Part shown: in pieces, positions 25,938 to 35,094 of the stretch
Position numbering within the stretch: the first letter of the stretch is position 1
Layout: every line of letters begins with the position of its first letter
Source of the DNA: Rhodococcus sp. BP22
Lineage (GTDB): Bacteria; Actinomycetota; Actinomycetes; Mycobacteriales; Mycobacteriaceae
Direction of reading: 5' to 3'
Length of the DNA: 64,000 bases
Assembly (NCBI RefSeq): GCF_014281965.1
Contig: NZ_JACFTB010000005.1
Coordinates: forward strand, 310,001 to 374,000
The notes under the pieces: model-generated
The model's input: only the letters and a program-made list of their open reading frames with translations
Told to the model about the DNA's origin: nothing
Databases searched by the model: none
Program-made: the position numbers and the translations under genes

Positions 25938-27104
25938 TCAGGCTCCTTCGTTGACAAGCACGCAGCGCGTGCCGCTATAGATGGTGGGCATACAGCGATT
26001 GCAATGTATGCAGAGAGAGGAAGTGACTTCCTCCTTCTGCATCCTATTGATCAAATCCGGTTCACGCAGAAGTGCGCGCGCCATCGCCACGAACTCGAAT
26101 CCTTCGGTCATGGCGAGGTTCATCGTTTCCCGCGTGGAGATGCCGCCGAGAAGGATGAGTGGTAGGTCCACCGCACTGCGGAACTGGCGTGCCTGTTCGA
26201 GCAGATATGCCTCTTTGTAGGGGTATGCGCGCAAGAACTTGCTGCCCACCATGCGGATACCCGCTCGTTGCGGCTGTGGGAACGACGCCGCGAAGTCGCG
26301 TAACGGTACATCTCCGCGAAAGAGGTACATCGGGTTCTTCAGCGAACTACCCGCGGTCAACTCGAGCGCATCGAGCGAGCCGTCGCTTTCCAGCCACTGG
26401 GCAACCTGAAGGCTCTCGTCGAGCCAGAAGCCGCCCGGGACTCCGTCATCCATGTTCAACTTCGCGGTGACGGCGATCTCGGTTCCTACTTCGGCACGCA
26501 CGGCCGACGCTACGGCCCGCGCGACTCGCGCCCGGTTCTCGAGACTTCCGCCGAACTGGTCGGACCTGCGATTGAGCGCTGGGCTGAGAAACGAGCTGAC
26601 GAGATAGTTGTGCCCGAAATGCAGTTCGACAGCATCGAATCCGGACTGCACGGCGATTCTGGCTGCACGGGCATGATCGGCGACGATGCGATCGAGGTCG
26701 GCTGCGCTCGCCGTCCTCGTCAGTCGCATGCTCAGAGGGCTGATCTGCCACGAGGAGGCCAATGCCGTCGCGCGGTTGGACTGTGAGTTCGCGACCGGTC
26801 CCGCGTGCCCGATCTGAGCGGAGACGGCGGCGCCCTCGGCGTGGACGGCCTCGGTCAGACGTGTCAGTCCTGCAACAGCTTCCGGGCGCATCCAGATCTG
26901 GTGGCGGTCGGTTCTACCCTCAGGCGAGGATGCGCAGTAGGCGACTGTGGTCATGGCGGCACCGCCGGCAGCGACGGCTCGGTGGAAATCGATCAGCTCG
27001 TCGGTCACCAGAGCTTCCGGGGTGCGTCCTTCGAAGGTCGCGGCTTTGATGACACGGTTGCGTAGCGTGAGGGGGCCGAGGTCAGCAGATTCGAATATTT
27101 TCAT
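25938..27104 (-). CDS. NADH:flavin oxidoreductase / Old Yellow Enzyme family protein
   Basis: ATG 27104 overlaps the stop of the cholesterol oxidase gene by 4 bases and gives 388 residues, a single OYE TIM barrel. Features are LGPLTLRNRVIKAATFEG at the N-terminus, AVELHFGHNYLVSSFLSP, NRRSDQFGGSLENRARV (FMN-contacting region) and LILLGGIS. A C-terminal CIHCNRC cluster resembles the Fe-S region of 2,4-dienoyl-CoA reductases. The second FAD/NADPH half of those enzymes is absent. It may reduce an enone formed by the oxidase upstream. Only 1 base separates its stop from the SDR start. Confidence 0.88.
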   Translation of the reverse strand: MKIFESADLGPLTLRNRVIKAATFEGRTPEALVTDELIDFHRAVAAGGAAMTTVAYCASSPEGRTDRHQIWMRPEAVAGLTRLTEAVHAEGAAVSAQIGHAGPVANSQSNRATALASSWQISPLSMRLTRTASAADLDRIVADHARAARIAVQSGFDAVELHFGHNYLVSSFLSPALNRRSDQFGGSLENRARVARAVASAVRAEVGTEIAVTAKLNMDDGVPGGFWLDESLQVAQWLESDGSLDALELTAGSSLKNPMYLFRGDVPLRDFAASFPQPQRAGIRMVGSKFLRAYPYKEAYLLEQARQFRSAVDLPLILLGGISTRETMNLAMTEGFEFVAMARALLREPDLINRMQKEEVTSSLCIHCNRCMPTIYSGTRCVLVNEGA

Positions 27105-28831
27105 GGCATTACCTTGTCGAGGAAGGGGTTTCGGAAGATTCGTCGTGGGTCGAACTCGTCGAATGCTGCGGAGGCGGACTCCCACTCGGGGTACCGGGAG
27201 GGGAGTGTCCGGGTCAGGAACTCGGTGTCGGCGTGTGACTGATCGTTGGTGAACGCCCAGCCCTTCGAGTATTCGGGCCGCATGATTCCGAGTGAACCTG
27301 AATAGTGTCCATGCATCCACTGTTCCATCTCGCGGAAGAATGCATGCATTCCGGGCGTACCTGGGAAAGAGACCACGTTCAGCCAGATTGCGGTGTCCCA
27401 TTCCGGATGACCGGGCACTGGGGCCACCGCTGAAAGAGACGGCGGGCCCGAGCTTTCCACGTCCACGTCTGCGCCGTGGTCGAGCCCGCACAAGCGCACC
27501 TCGAACGGGCCGTTGACCGGGTACTGACCCAGCGAGCTGTAATACGTGAGCCGCTCGTCGAGCCAGGTGGTCATGTCGTGGATGATCGTGGCGACGTCGG
27601 ACCTACGTGCAAGCACGACGCCTCCGCCCGCCGTCACTCGCAACGTTGTGGCGCGGAGGTACAAGCGGACGTTCTTCGATGTGCCCCAGATGTCGGCCGT
27701 GCCGGTGAGTGCCATGCCGGCTTTGACTGCGCTGAGCTGCGACGCACCGAATGCGGGTGTGCCGGCCGCGAGCTGTGTCGCCACCACGCCCAATCCGTCG
27801 GTGAGCGGCTCGGGGAGCGTATCGGAGAACGCGTAGTTGTACGGTCCGGTCACTTCCCGTGATTGTTCCGGGCGGTTCGGTTCGTCGCTCCATATTTTCA
27901 GCCATGGCTCCTGGGTGAACGGGAACCAGATGGCTTCGACGCTTCCGAACTCGGCGAGATACTTCTCGAAAGTCCGGCCCGGTGATCCTGCCGGCGCGAA
28001 CAGCTCCTGCCAGCCGACGTCGAATGTGCTGAGACATCTGAGACGTTTGTCGGCGCCTGCCTGGAGCGTCACGGAGGTGATGAAGGTGCGGCCCAGGTGG
28101 GTGAGCAGTGGGCGAATGGCCGGGTCGGATCGGGTGAATACTCGCGCGACGTACTCTCCCGCGGAATCGTCCCAGACCACTGCCGTCAGGGCGGTGACGA
28201 GATTGCTGACGGTACCGAAGCTGGTTCCGGGGACTGCACTTTCCCCGTCGGCCGGAGGGGTGGCGCCGTGCGCATCGATAGCGAGAGCGCCGCCGATGGT
28301 GATGTCGCCGATGGCCGGGATGCTCGACCAACCCAGTCCGTGGCCTTCGAGTGCGGTCAAGATGGACAGCAAGCTCGCGCCACCCTGAGCGGTCACCGTG
28401 GCAGGCGATCCCGTCGGATCCACGCTCACGCCGATCAGGTGCGTGGTCGTGTCGAGAAGAATTACCTTGTCGACGGAATATCCGGGGACCACCGTCAACG
28501 GACTCCAGCCGTGCATCGAGCCTCGTGCCCGTATCGTGTAGCCGTGCTTCGCGGCCCAGTTTGCCAGCGTCACCACCTCGCCTTCGCCCCGCGGTGCGCA
28601 TGTCCAGACGTGGTCGAAGACGATCTCTTTGGACCAGTTCACGTAGCTCTGCTGATAGAGGTCGATTCCCCCAGGGAACTCGGGCGGCACCGTAAGCGAG
28701 GCCTCCCCGACGGGCGCAGCAGTGGCGGGCGTCCATTGGGACCCGGCGACTGCGGCTGCTACCGCCGTGGCGGCCGCGGCGCCGAAGAAGCGGCGCCGTG
28801 ACAGCGACCCGTGTACGTTTTGTTCGACCAT
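27101..28831 (-). CDS. class II cholesterol oxidase-like FAD oxidase (VAO family), Tat-exported
   Basis: The 576-residue protein starts with a Tat signal: SRRRFFGAAAATAVAAAVAG, then an alanine-rich region ending around residue 39. A VAO-type FAD domain follows (YTIRARGSMHGWSPLTVVPG), with H107 as the likely covalent FAD attachment site. It then has a long cholesterol-oxidase substrate-binding domain ending FRNPFLDKVMP. The family, known from Brevibacterium, oxidises 3beta-hydroxysterols to 4-en-3-ones with H2O2 release outside the membrane. It is first in a three-gene operon and divergent from a TetR gene. Other hydroxysteroids are possible substrates. Confidence 0.88.
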   Translation of the reverse strand: MVEQNVHGSLSRRRFFGAAAATAVAAAVAGSQWTPATAAPVGEASLTVPPEFPGGIDLYQQSYVNWSKEIVFDHVWTCAPRGEGEVVTLANWAAKHGYTIRARGSMHGWSPLTVVPGYSVDKVILLDTTTHLIGVSVDPTGSPATVTAQGGASLLSILTALEGHGLGWSSIPAIGDITIGGALAIDAHGATPPADGESAVPGTSFGTVSNLVTALTAVVWDDSAGEYVARVFTRSDPAIRPLLTHLGRTFITSVTLQAGADKRLRCLSTFDVGWQELFAPAGSPGRTFEKYLAEFGSVEAIWFPFTQEPWLKIWSDEPNRPEQSREVTGPYNYAFSDTLPEPLTDGLGVVATQLAAGTPAFGASQLSAVKAGMALTGTADIWGTSKNVRLYLRATTLRVTAGGGVVLARRSDVATIIHDMTTWLDERLTYYSSLGQYPVNGPFEVRLCGLDHGADVDVESSGPPSLSAVAPVPGHPEWDTAIWLNVVSFPGTPGMHAFFREMEQWMHGHYSGSLGIMRPEYSKGWAFTNDQSHADTEFLTRTLPSRYPEWESASAAFDEFDPRRIFRNPFLDKVMP

Positions 28832-28857
28832 GCAGTTACCCCTAATTGCAGTAATAC

Positions 28858-28872
28858 GATGCCAGCGGCATC
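28858..28872. promoter_or_regulatory. putative TetR operator in the divergent promoter
   Basis: GATGCC-AGC-GGCATC is a perfect 6-base inverted repeat with a 3-base spacer. It lies between the start of the cholesterol oxidase (28831) and the TetR gene (28916). Position and symmetry fit an operator that would control both directions. Confidence 0.5.
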
Positions 28873-28915
28873 ATAATTGAACATAGACGATAAACGGCGA
28901 GTGTGACGAAATTTC

Positions 28916-29524
28916 ATGAATCCGGATAGCAGTAGCGGCAAAGGTCGGGCCGGCCGCCCCCGAGACAGCAGCGTCGACGACCGAGTGTTGTCGGCTACCC
29001 GCGAGCTGCTGATGGAGCTCGGATGGGAAGAATTGAGCATGCGCGGCGTCGCTGCCCGTGCAGGCGTCGGTCGAGGCACCATCGATCGAAGATGGTCGTC
29101 CAAAGCCGAGTTGGTGTTGCACTCGATCCTCGGAGCAACACCCGACCTCGAGCCGTTCGACGGTACGGACCCGAACGGTTGGGTGCGGTGGGTGGCGACA
29201 GGAAGTCGCGAGCTGTTCGCCAAACCGGAAGTGCGCGCAGCAGTTCCGGGTCTGATCAGTACCTTCGCTCGTAACGAGGATCTTCGTCGTCAGCTCTGGC
29301 AGAGCTTCAGCGGGCCTCCCGCCGAACTGTTCTCCGCGGGTTCATCGCGGGATGCAGCGGACGACGCCGTGCTCGACGCTCGAGCGCTGATCGCTATGGC
29401 GGCGGGAGCCTCACTGTTTCTCAGTATCATTGCAACAGAGGATGATACGGATCCCGTTCACCTTCGAATCGAAGAGCTTTTACTCCGCGCGATCGATCAG
29501 AATCCTCGGTACCGCGCCGAATAG
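28916..29524 (+). CDS. TetR family transcriptional regulator
   Basis: The 202-residue protein has the TetR N-terminal helix-turn-helix (VLSATRELLMELGWEELSMR, GVAARAGVGRGTIDRRWSSK), where the usual 'YRHF' is replaced by DRRW. A variable helical ligand domain follows. It is divergent from the cholesterol oxidase operon with 84 bases between, including the inverted repeat at 28858-28872. It is the likely repressor of the operon. Its 3' end overlaps the convergent DUF5313 gene by about 28 bases. Confidence 0.87.
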   Translation: MNPDSSSGKGRAGRPRDSSVDDRVLSATRELLMELGWEELSMRGVAARAGVGRGTIDRRWSSKAELVLHSILGATPDLEPFDGTDPNGWVRWVATGSRELFAKPEVRAAVPGLISTFARNEDLRRQLWQSFSGPPAELFSAGSSRDAADDAVLDARALIAMAAGASLFLSIIATEDDTDPVHLRIEELLLRAIDQNPRYRAE

Positions 29525-29874
29525 CGGGCCGCGTCGTCGTCGATTGTGCGTTGCTTGTTTGCGGTCAACAGTGCGGGATCGAGCCCATGGGTGACCAGGC
29601 GATGACGCTGATAGATCGGTTTGAGAGCGATCATGAAATAGACGAACGGGAGTAACAGGATCAGCATCATGCCGGCGCGGACGAACAGTGGGCCCGGCAC
29701 GAGCAAGCATGCGGCCAGCAGCGGGACCAGTGGGACGATGCACCGGGTTGCGTAGTGCCGCGTGGAACCCGGTCCGGTGATGTCGTGGATGACCCAGGCG
29801 CTGAACTGCGCGGGCAGGGGCCGCCCGGCGAGGTAGGCGACCAGCTGCCGGATCGAGGGTCGAGGTGTGATCAT
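29497..29874 (-). CDS. DUF5313 family small membrane protein
   Basis: The 125-residue product has the DUF5313 pattern. An N-terminal ROL-like soluble stretch ends in [20 protein letters not shown], two membrane helices follow ([18 protein letters not shown] and [16 protein letters not shown]), and the C-terminus contains [20 protein letters not shown]. The function is unknown; it is an actinobacterial membrane family. Its ATG overlaps the stop of the PEP carboxykinase gene by 4 bases, so it is co-translated with that gene. Confidence 0.8.
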   Translation of the reverse strand: MITPRPSIRQLVAYLAGRPLPAQFSAWVIHDITGPGSTRHYATRCIVPLVPLLAACLLVPGPLFVRAGMMLILLLPFVYFMIALKPIYQRHRLVTHGLDPALLTANKQRTIDDDAARYSARYRGF

Positions 29875-31775
29875 CGGTTCGGGTTCCCGGACTCGACGCA
29901 ATGATGTTCCAGCCGGTGCTGAGGAGACTTTTCCAGACCTCTCGGGTAGCCGCACAGGCGTACCTTGAGCCAGTTCAGCTCCTGACGTAGGGCATCGGGG
30001 AGTTTGTTGCCACCGATGGTGGCGTACCACTGGTCGATGAGGGGAATTTCTGTGAGAAGTTCGTCGGTGTCGACGGCGAGTGCCGCCTCGACATCGGCTC
30101 GATCGATGTCGAGGCCGGTCAGGTCGAGGGAATCGGAGGTGGGGACGTAGCCGAGAGGGGTGGACAACGCGTCGACCTTTCCGTCGATTCGGCGCAACGC
30201 CCAGTCGATCACCCGAAGGTTCTCCCCGAAGCCCGGCCACAGGAAGTCCCCGTCGTCATCACGGCGAAACCAGTTCACGTAGAAGATCTTCGGTAGAGCT
30301 CCTGGGCGGCTCGAACCGGCCCCGATGTCGAGCCAATGCTGGAAGTAGTCGCCGACGTGGTACCCGATGAAGGGCAGCATCGCCATGGGATCGCGGCGCA
30401 CCACCCCGATGCTTCCGGTCGAGGCTGCCGTCGTTTCCGACGAGAGGATCGAAGCAAGGAATACCCCGTGTTGCCAGTCGAATGCCTCGGTGACCAACGG
30501 CACTGTCGATGCACGGCGACCCCCGAAGAAGATCGCCGAAATGGGGACTCCGGCTGGATCGTTCCATTCCGCAGCAGCCGTCGGGCACTGGTCTATCGGG
30601 GTGCAATAGCGTGAATTCGCATGTGCGGCAGTGGTATCGGATTCCGGTGACCAGTCGTTCCCGCGCCAGTCGATCAGATGCTCCGGCTGCTGCTCGGTCA
30701 TCCCCTCCCACCACACACCACCGGCGTCGGTCAGGGCGACATTGGTGAAAATCGAGTTGCCTCCGGCAATGGTGCGCATGGCGTTCGGGTTCGTGGCCAT
30801 TCCAGTACCGGGAGCGACGCCGAAGAACCCCGCTTCGGGGTTGACGGCGTAGAGCTGCCCGTCCTCACCGAATCGCATCCAGGCGATGTCGTCTCCGATG
30901 GTTTCCGCGGTCCACCCATCGAGGGTCGGTTCGAGCATCGCGAGGTTGGTCTTGCCGCACGAAGAGGGGAATGCCGCGGCGATGTAACGCACTTCGGCGG
31001 CAGGGGAGGTCAGTTTCAAGATGAGCATGTGCTCGGCAAGCCACCCCTCGTCGCGGGCCATCGCCGAAGCGATACGCAGGGCAAACGACTTCTTACCCAG
31101 TAAGGCATTGCCGCCGTATCCGGATCCGTAGCTCCAGATGGTTCGCGTCTGAGGAAAGTGGGCAATGTATTTCGTGTTGTCGCACGGCCACGAGAGGTCT
31201 TGTTGGCCCGGTGTGAGCGGAGCACCGACCGAGTGAAGTCCTTTGACGAAGTCTGCGTGTGTGCCCATGCGATCCCAGATCGGGGTGCCGGTGCGAGTCA
31301 TCACGCGCATCGATACCGCGACGTATTCGGAATCGGTGATCTCGACGCCGAATTTCGGAGAGACGGACTCGAGGGGCCCCATGCAATAGCCGATGACATA
31401 CATCGTTCGTCCCGCCATCGCGCCGCGGAACTCCTCGGTCAGCACCGTCGTCATGTCGAGCGGGTCCATCCAATTGTTCGTCGGTCCTGCATCCGATTCG
31501 TTCTCCGAACAGATGAAGGTGCGATCTTCCACGCGCGCAACATCTTCGGGATTGGATACGCAGCGGAAGGAGTTCGGGGGCTCGCTCAATTCGACGAATG
31601 TGCCTTTGGCTACGAGTAGTGCCGTCAGCCTGTCCCATTCTTCCGAGGTGCCGTCGCACCAGACAACCCGGTCGGGTGTGGTGAGTTCCGCGACGTCGCT
31701 CACCCACATCAGGAGATCGGCGTGTGAAGTCGGTGGGCAGCCGATATCGAGATCGACAGTGCTCGAGGCGGTCAT
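29871..31775 (-). CDS. pckG: phosphoenolpyruvate carboxykinase (GTP)
   Basis: ATG 31775 follows AAGGGA and gives 634 residues, slightly longer than the usual 600-610. The kinase-1 P-loop is [17 protein letters not shown] and includes the hyper-reactive Cys of GTP-type enzymes. Kinase-2 is [15 protein letters not shown], and [17 protein letters not shown] is the conserved PEP/GTP region. It decarboxylates and phosphorylates oxaloacetate to PEP for gluconeogenesis, fitting growth on lipids, steroids and alkanes. The C-terminus has a short His-rich tail ([12 protein letters not shown]) beyond the family core. It lies 45 bases downstream of a malic-enzyme-like gene. Confidence 0.95.
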   Translation of the reverse strand: MTASSTVDLDIGCPPTSHADLLMWVSDVAELTTPDRVVWCDGTSEEWDRLTALLVAKGTFVELSEPPNSFRCVSNPEDVARVEDRTFICSENESDAGPTNNWMDPLDMTTVLTEEFRGAMAGRTMYVIGYCMGPLESVSPKFGVEITDSEYVAVSMRVMTRTGTPIWDRMGTHADFVKGLHSVGAPLTPGQQDLSWPCDNTKYIAHFPQTRTIWSYGSGYGGNALLGKKSFALRIASAMARDEGWLAEHMLILKLTSPAAEVRYIAAAFPSSCGKTNLAMLEPTLDGWTAETIGDDIAWMRFGEDGQLYAVNPEAGFFGVAPGTGMATNPNAMRTIAGGNSIFTNVALTDAGGVWWEGMTEQQPEHLIDWRGNDWSPESDTTAAHANSRYCTPIDQCPTAAAEWNDPAGVPISAIFFGGRRASTVPLVTEAFDWQHGVFLASILSSETTAASTGSIGVVRRDPMAMLPFIGYHVGDYFQHWLDIGAGSSRPGALPKIFYVNWFRRDDDGDFLWPGFGENLRVIDWALRRIDGKVDALSTPLGYVPTSDSLDLTGLDIDRADVEAALAVDTDELLTEIPLIDQWYATIGGNKLPDALRQELNWLKVRLCGYPRGLEKSPQHRLEHHCVESGNPNR

Positions 31776-31819
31776 GGGGTATCCCTTCGAGGTGGCATGA
31801 GGTTGCCGATTCGCAGTTG

Positions 31820-32464
31820 TCACCGGCTGGGCTGGAGGCCGGATGTTTCGAGGTCATTCAGTGCGCGCGCGCAGGCTGCCAGAACTCGTGCGTCGACGCG
31901 GGGTAGTGTCCTCCGGTTCAGTGCATCGAGAAGCCCGGTCAGTGCGAGCGAAACGGCCGCAACAGGATTCGATCCGAGAGTGATCGATCCTTCGATTTCC
32001 CCGCCGAGCCGACTTGCCGAGTCGGACAGGTCCACCAGAACGTCATTGTGCGTGAGCAGGCGGCGCAGCGAAAAGTCTTGCGCGTCATGGTTACTCCAAC
32101 TGGTGACGCTTCCGACTCCACACTCGATGAGCACTGGACCCAGTAGTGGGGCGCGTTCGGGGCAGGCGAGGATCACTCGCCCACGGCTGGGGGAAATGCC
32201 GCGGTGGCCCAGCGTGGAGACGACCGACGCTGCCATCGTGGCGGTAGCGATGTCGGTCTCGGTGCAGTCGGCCAGCGGAAGTCGTGTCACACGCAGTGAC
32301 GTGAGGTTCTCGATGACGGCGGCGTACTCCTCCATGGCAACCCAGCCGTGAATCGAACCGTCGGGTTGCCGTGCTCGCGGGGAGGATTCGTGTAGTCCGA
32401 CCACAGTCACGGCGCCAGGAACACCCGAAGCCGAGTGTTCCGCATGCCGGTATCGAGTCCTCAT
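31820..32464 (-). CDS. short protein resembling a malic-enzyme C-terminal domain
   Basis: The 214 residues are not a standard enzyme. The C-terminal part, with [20 protein letters not shown] and [17 protein letters not shown], recalls the end of the NAD-binding domain of malic enzymes, where 'NN..FPG.F.GAL' is followed by 'M..AAA.ALA'. The catalytic Tyr/Lys/Asp half and a clear Rossmann loop are absent. GGAGG precedes ATG 32464. It sits just upstream of PEP carboxykinase on the same strand, suggesting a link to the PEP-pyruvate-oxaloacetate node, perhaps regulatory. The family call is tentative. Confidence 0.45.
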   Translation of the reverse strand: MRTRYRHAEHSASGVPGAVTVVGLHESSPRARQPDGSIHGWVAMEEYAAVIENLTSLRVTRLPLADCTETDIATATMAASVVSTLGHRGISPSRGRVILACPERAPLLGPVLIECGVGSVTSWSNHDAQDFSLRRLLTHNDVLVDLSDSASRLGGEIEGSITLGSNPVAAVSLALTGLLDALNRRTLPRVDARVLAACARALNDLETSGLQPSR

Positions 32465-32492
32465 CGCGGACCTCCACAGATTCTTGAGTTTC

Positions 32493-32549
32493 GCATTAAT
32501 GCATTATGTGGATTGACGGTATTCTTACTTGCGCAATAATGCAAGTAAG
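32493..32549. promoter_or_regulatory. inverted repeats in the divergent promoter
   Basis: The palindrome GCATTAATGC occurs at 32493-32502. The stronger inverted repeat CTTACTTGC (32524-32532) / GCAAGTAAG (32541-32549) has an 8-base spacer GCAATAAT. The elements GCATTAA, GCATTAT and ATAATGC recur across the region. They lie between the malic-like gene (starting 32464) and the DUF389 gene (about 32656), so they probably bind a regulator of one or both. Confidence 0.5.
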
Positions 32550-32655
32550 GCGAGCTCGTGTTCGATCGAGAGCGACTGCCCGAATGCGTCGACCGCGGAT
32601 GAATCGAGAGGGAGTCGATGCTGGGGTCTGTCCGGGATGTGCGCAGAATATGGGC

Positions 32656-33615
32656 ATGCTGCACCTGCGTATCCTCTCGCCTTCGATGCTGACTCAGGAC
32701 GTGCTCGCATGTCTTGTCGACAGTCCCGCTGTCAGCGGTATCGCGGTGACACGCGAGGCTTCCGTCGAACCTGTCGGTGACCTCGTCGTCGCCGATATAG
32801 CGCGGGAGGGAGCGAACGAGATCATCGACTTCCTACGCGATCTCGGAGTGCATCAGGATGGCAGCATCCATATCGAGCCGGTTCGTAGCTGGCTCTCGCG
32901 CTCGGGATTCGAAGCAGAGAAGCGAACTCCGGGCAGCAGCGCAGACTCGGTGGTGTGGGCGGATGTGGCGCAGCGCTCGTACGACGACACCGAACTGAAT
33001 TGGACTTACCTGAGTTTCATGGGCATGGCCACGCTGCTCGCATCGATCGCGATCGTCATCGATTCGCAGATCCTGATAATCGGTGCAATGGTTCTGGGCC
33101 CGGAGTTCGGGGCTATCGCAGCTCTCGGTGTCGCGCTGGTGCGGAAACGACCTACGCTGCTGGTCCGTGCGAGCAGGACCCTCGTGGTCGGATTCGTTCT
33201 CTCGATCGCTACGACCACTCTCTTCGTACTTGTGGCGCGCGCGGTGGGCTGGGTGGTCATCGATGACGTCACAGGACCTCGACCGAGCACCGCTTTCATC
33301 TACTCACCGGACAAATGGTCGTTCATCGTGGCAGTCATCGCGGCAGCAGCAGGGGTTCTGTCGATCACCTCGGCGAAGACGGGTGGGTTGTCCGGGGTGT
33401 TCATCTCGGTGACTACGGTGCCTGCCGCCGGAAACGTCGCGCTCGGAATAGCATTCGGGGTTGGTACGGAAATTTGGGGAAGCACTCTTCAACTGCTGCT
33501 CAACATCACCGGTATGGCGGTGGCAGGCTGGGCCACTCTGGCAATTCAGCAGAGCGTCTGGGCACGACTTTCTGCTCGTCGCGCCGCCGCCATCGACCGC
33601 TTCCGGAGTCGCTGA
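32656..33615 (+). CDS. DUF389 family membrane protein
   Basis: The start MLHLRILSPS at ATG 32656 is the usual N-terminus of actinobacterial DUF389 proteins; an in-frame upstream extension to 32506 has no family counterpart. The 319 residues have a ferredoxin-like N-terminal domain of about 100 residues. Six or so membrane helices follow (LSFMGMATLLASIAIVID, then QILIIGAMVLGPEFGAIAAL). The motif IGAMVLGPEFG is characteristic. The family's function is not established. It is divergent from the malic-like/PEPCK unit. Confidence 0.82.
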   Translation: MLHLRILSPSMLTQDVLACLVDSPAVSGIAVTREASVEPVGDLVVADIAREGANEIIDFLRDLGVHQDGSIHIEPVRSWLSRSGFEAEKRTPGSSADSVVWADVAQRSYDDTELNWTYLSFMGMATLLASIAIVIDSQILIIGAMVLGPEFGAIAALGVALVRKRPTLLVRASRTLVVGFVLSIATTTLFVLVARAVGWVVIDDVTGPRPSTAFIYSPDKWSFIVAVIAAAAGVLSITSAKTGGLSGVFISVTTVPAAGNVALGIAFGVGTEIWGSTLQLLLNITGMAVAGWATLAIQQSVWARLSARRAAAIDRFRSR

Positions 33616-33627
33616 GCTCGTCACGAA

Positions 33628-34632
33628 TTACTTCGGAACTCGAAGCTCCGCGCACATCTTCCGAAACTCCCCGTCATCGGCACGATCCAATGGAACTGCC
33701 AAAGCGATACCATCGCAAAGATTTTCGTACTTCGATGCAAGAGCTGCAGGCAGCTCCGCGTATGTGCATTGCGTGACCAGCACGTCCAGTACGTCATCGG
33801 TGATTACATCAGCGAGATCAGCCCAGTCACCCGAGCGGGACATGGCGGTCAGCTTCTCGCCGACCTCGGACAATCCGAGTGCATCCAGAGCGAGACGATA
33901 GGCCGGGGTGGAGTACAGGAACGCAAGTTCTTTTCGCACAGGTTCCCGGGCCGAGGCCACCGTTGCCGCGTCGCGACCGGTGATCGTCTTCGGGACCGCG
34001 ATGATGCGAGGCCTTCGGCCGGCACGTTCGAGGCTCGGAATGGTGATCTCTTCGAGCACTTTGGGATGCGAACACGTGGGATGAACGACAAAGCCGTCGG
34101 CAATCTCGCCGGCGAGCCTGCACATCCGTGCATTGACTCCGCCCGTCCATATTTCCGGCGACGGGACGTCGATCGGACCCGGATTGAAATATGGCTGCAA
34201 GCGATCGAACGTGTAGTGCGTGCCCTGGTAATCCAACGCTGTTCCGTCACGAAATGCTCCGAAGATCGCCCGAACAGCGCGGATGTAGTCCCGCAGTTGC
34301 GCAACAGGGTCTGTCCACGGCATCGAATACCGCCCGACGATGTTCCCCCGCACCTGAGTCGCCAACCCCAACTGGAACCGGCCACCGGAGAAGCTCGCCA
34401 AATCCCAGGCCGCCAACGCCGTCACCATCGGGCTACGCGCAAACGCCACCACCATCGACGTCCGGACGACCAGCGTGGAGCTGTGCTCGACGGCCAGGGC
34501 AGCGACCGCGAACGGATCTCGGACGGTTTCGGAGATGTGCACGGTGTCGAAACCGAGATCCTCTATGCGCCTGACGCGTTCTGCAACCTGGTGCAGAGGG
34601 GTATCGGCGGGTAGTGAAGAAACTAGTTCCAT
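33628..34632 (-). CDS. LLM class F420-dependent oxidoreductase
   Basis: This 334-residue luciferase-like protein has RVRRIEDLGFDTVHISETVR near its start, then RSPMVTALAAWDLASFSGGR and FQLGLATQVRGNIVGRY. The C-terminus contains the EIWTGGVNARMCRLAGEIAD segment typical of mycobacterial and rhodococcal F420-dependent LLM enzymes. It would use reduced F420 for a redox step on an unknown substrate. The ATG at 34632 is the first of the frame. It is followed 12 bases away by the convergent DUF389 gene. Confidence 0.85.
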   Translation of the reverse strand: MELVSSLPADTPLHQVAERVRRIEDLGFDTVHISETVRDPFAVAALAVEHSSTLVVRTSMVVAFARSPMVTALAAWDLASFSGGRFQLGLATQVRGNIVGRYSMPWTDPVAQLRDYIRAVRAIFGAFRDGTALDYQGTHYTFDRLQPYFNPGPIDVPSPEIWTGGVNARMCRLAGEIADGFVVHPTCSHPKVLEEITIPSLERAGRRPRIIAVPKTITGRDAATVASAREPVRKELAFLYSTPAYRLALDALGLSEVGEKLTAMSRSGDWADLADVITDDVLDVLVTQCTYAELPAALASKYENLCDGIALAVPLDRADDGEFRKMCAELRVPK

Positions 34633-34699
34633 GTCGATTCAGGTGCTCCAGATGCTCGTGCCACGCGACGCTTTCCCTAGCGACCTTACGGCCGGGTGG

Positions 34700-34987
34700 T
34701 CACGCGTCCGGTCGCGGGACGTCCTTCTCCCACCTGGCCCGACGCTCGGATTCAGACTGCTCCCACCACGGTGTGCCACGTTCTCCCAGAGCGACTTTCG
34801 CGGCCTGCACCCCCGCTCGGGAGGCGGCGGCACCCCCGGTGGAGCGAACGTCGCGTCGCCAGGCCATGAGAATCGACCGTAGTTCGGCGTTGCGGTCCTC
34901 GGGAATGGAAGGGTCGGTCGCTCTCCAGCGGCGACCATCGATCACGATGAAGTGTCCATCCTCGGTGTACTCGCGGTCGTCACTCAC
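34700..34987 (-). CDS. small conserved actinobacterial protein ('biopolymer transporter Tol'-annotated type)
   Basis: The 95 residues start at GTG 34987 (SDDREYTEDGHFIVIDGRRW) and contain ATDPSIPEDRNAELRSILM, AKVALGERGTPWWEQ and a charged end. It is a soluble, charged, Trp-rich protein. From memory, relatives in mycobacteria are often labelled 'biopolymer transporter Tol', a name with no functional proof. A truncated copy with an in-frame stop lies at 12996-13250. It stands alone between the LLM gene and the divergent YihY gene. Confidence 0.75.
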   Translation of the reverse strand: MSDDREYTEDGHFIVIDGRRWRATDPSIPEDRNAELRSILMAWRRDVRSTGGAAASRAGVQAAKVALGERGTPWWEQSESERRARWEKDVPRPDA

Positions 34988-35094
34988 CCCTGCCTCCCAG
35001 CTCCAGCCCTAGTCACAGCTCTCATGTCCTCGATGGTGCCAGAGCCGTCCGACGGTCATGGCCGGAGGCGGTGTCGGATGGGTGAGCAGTGGGT

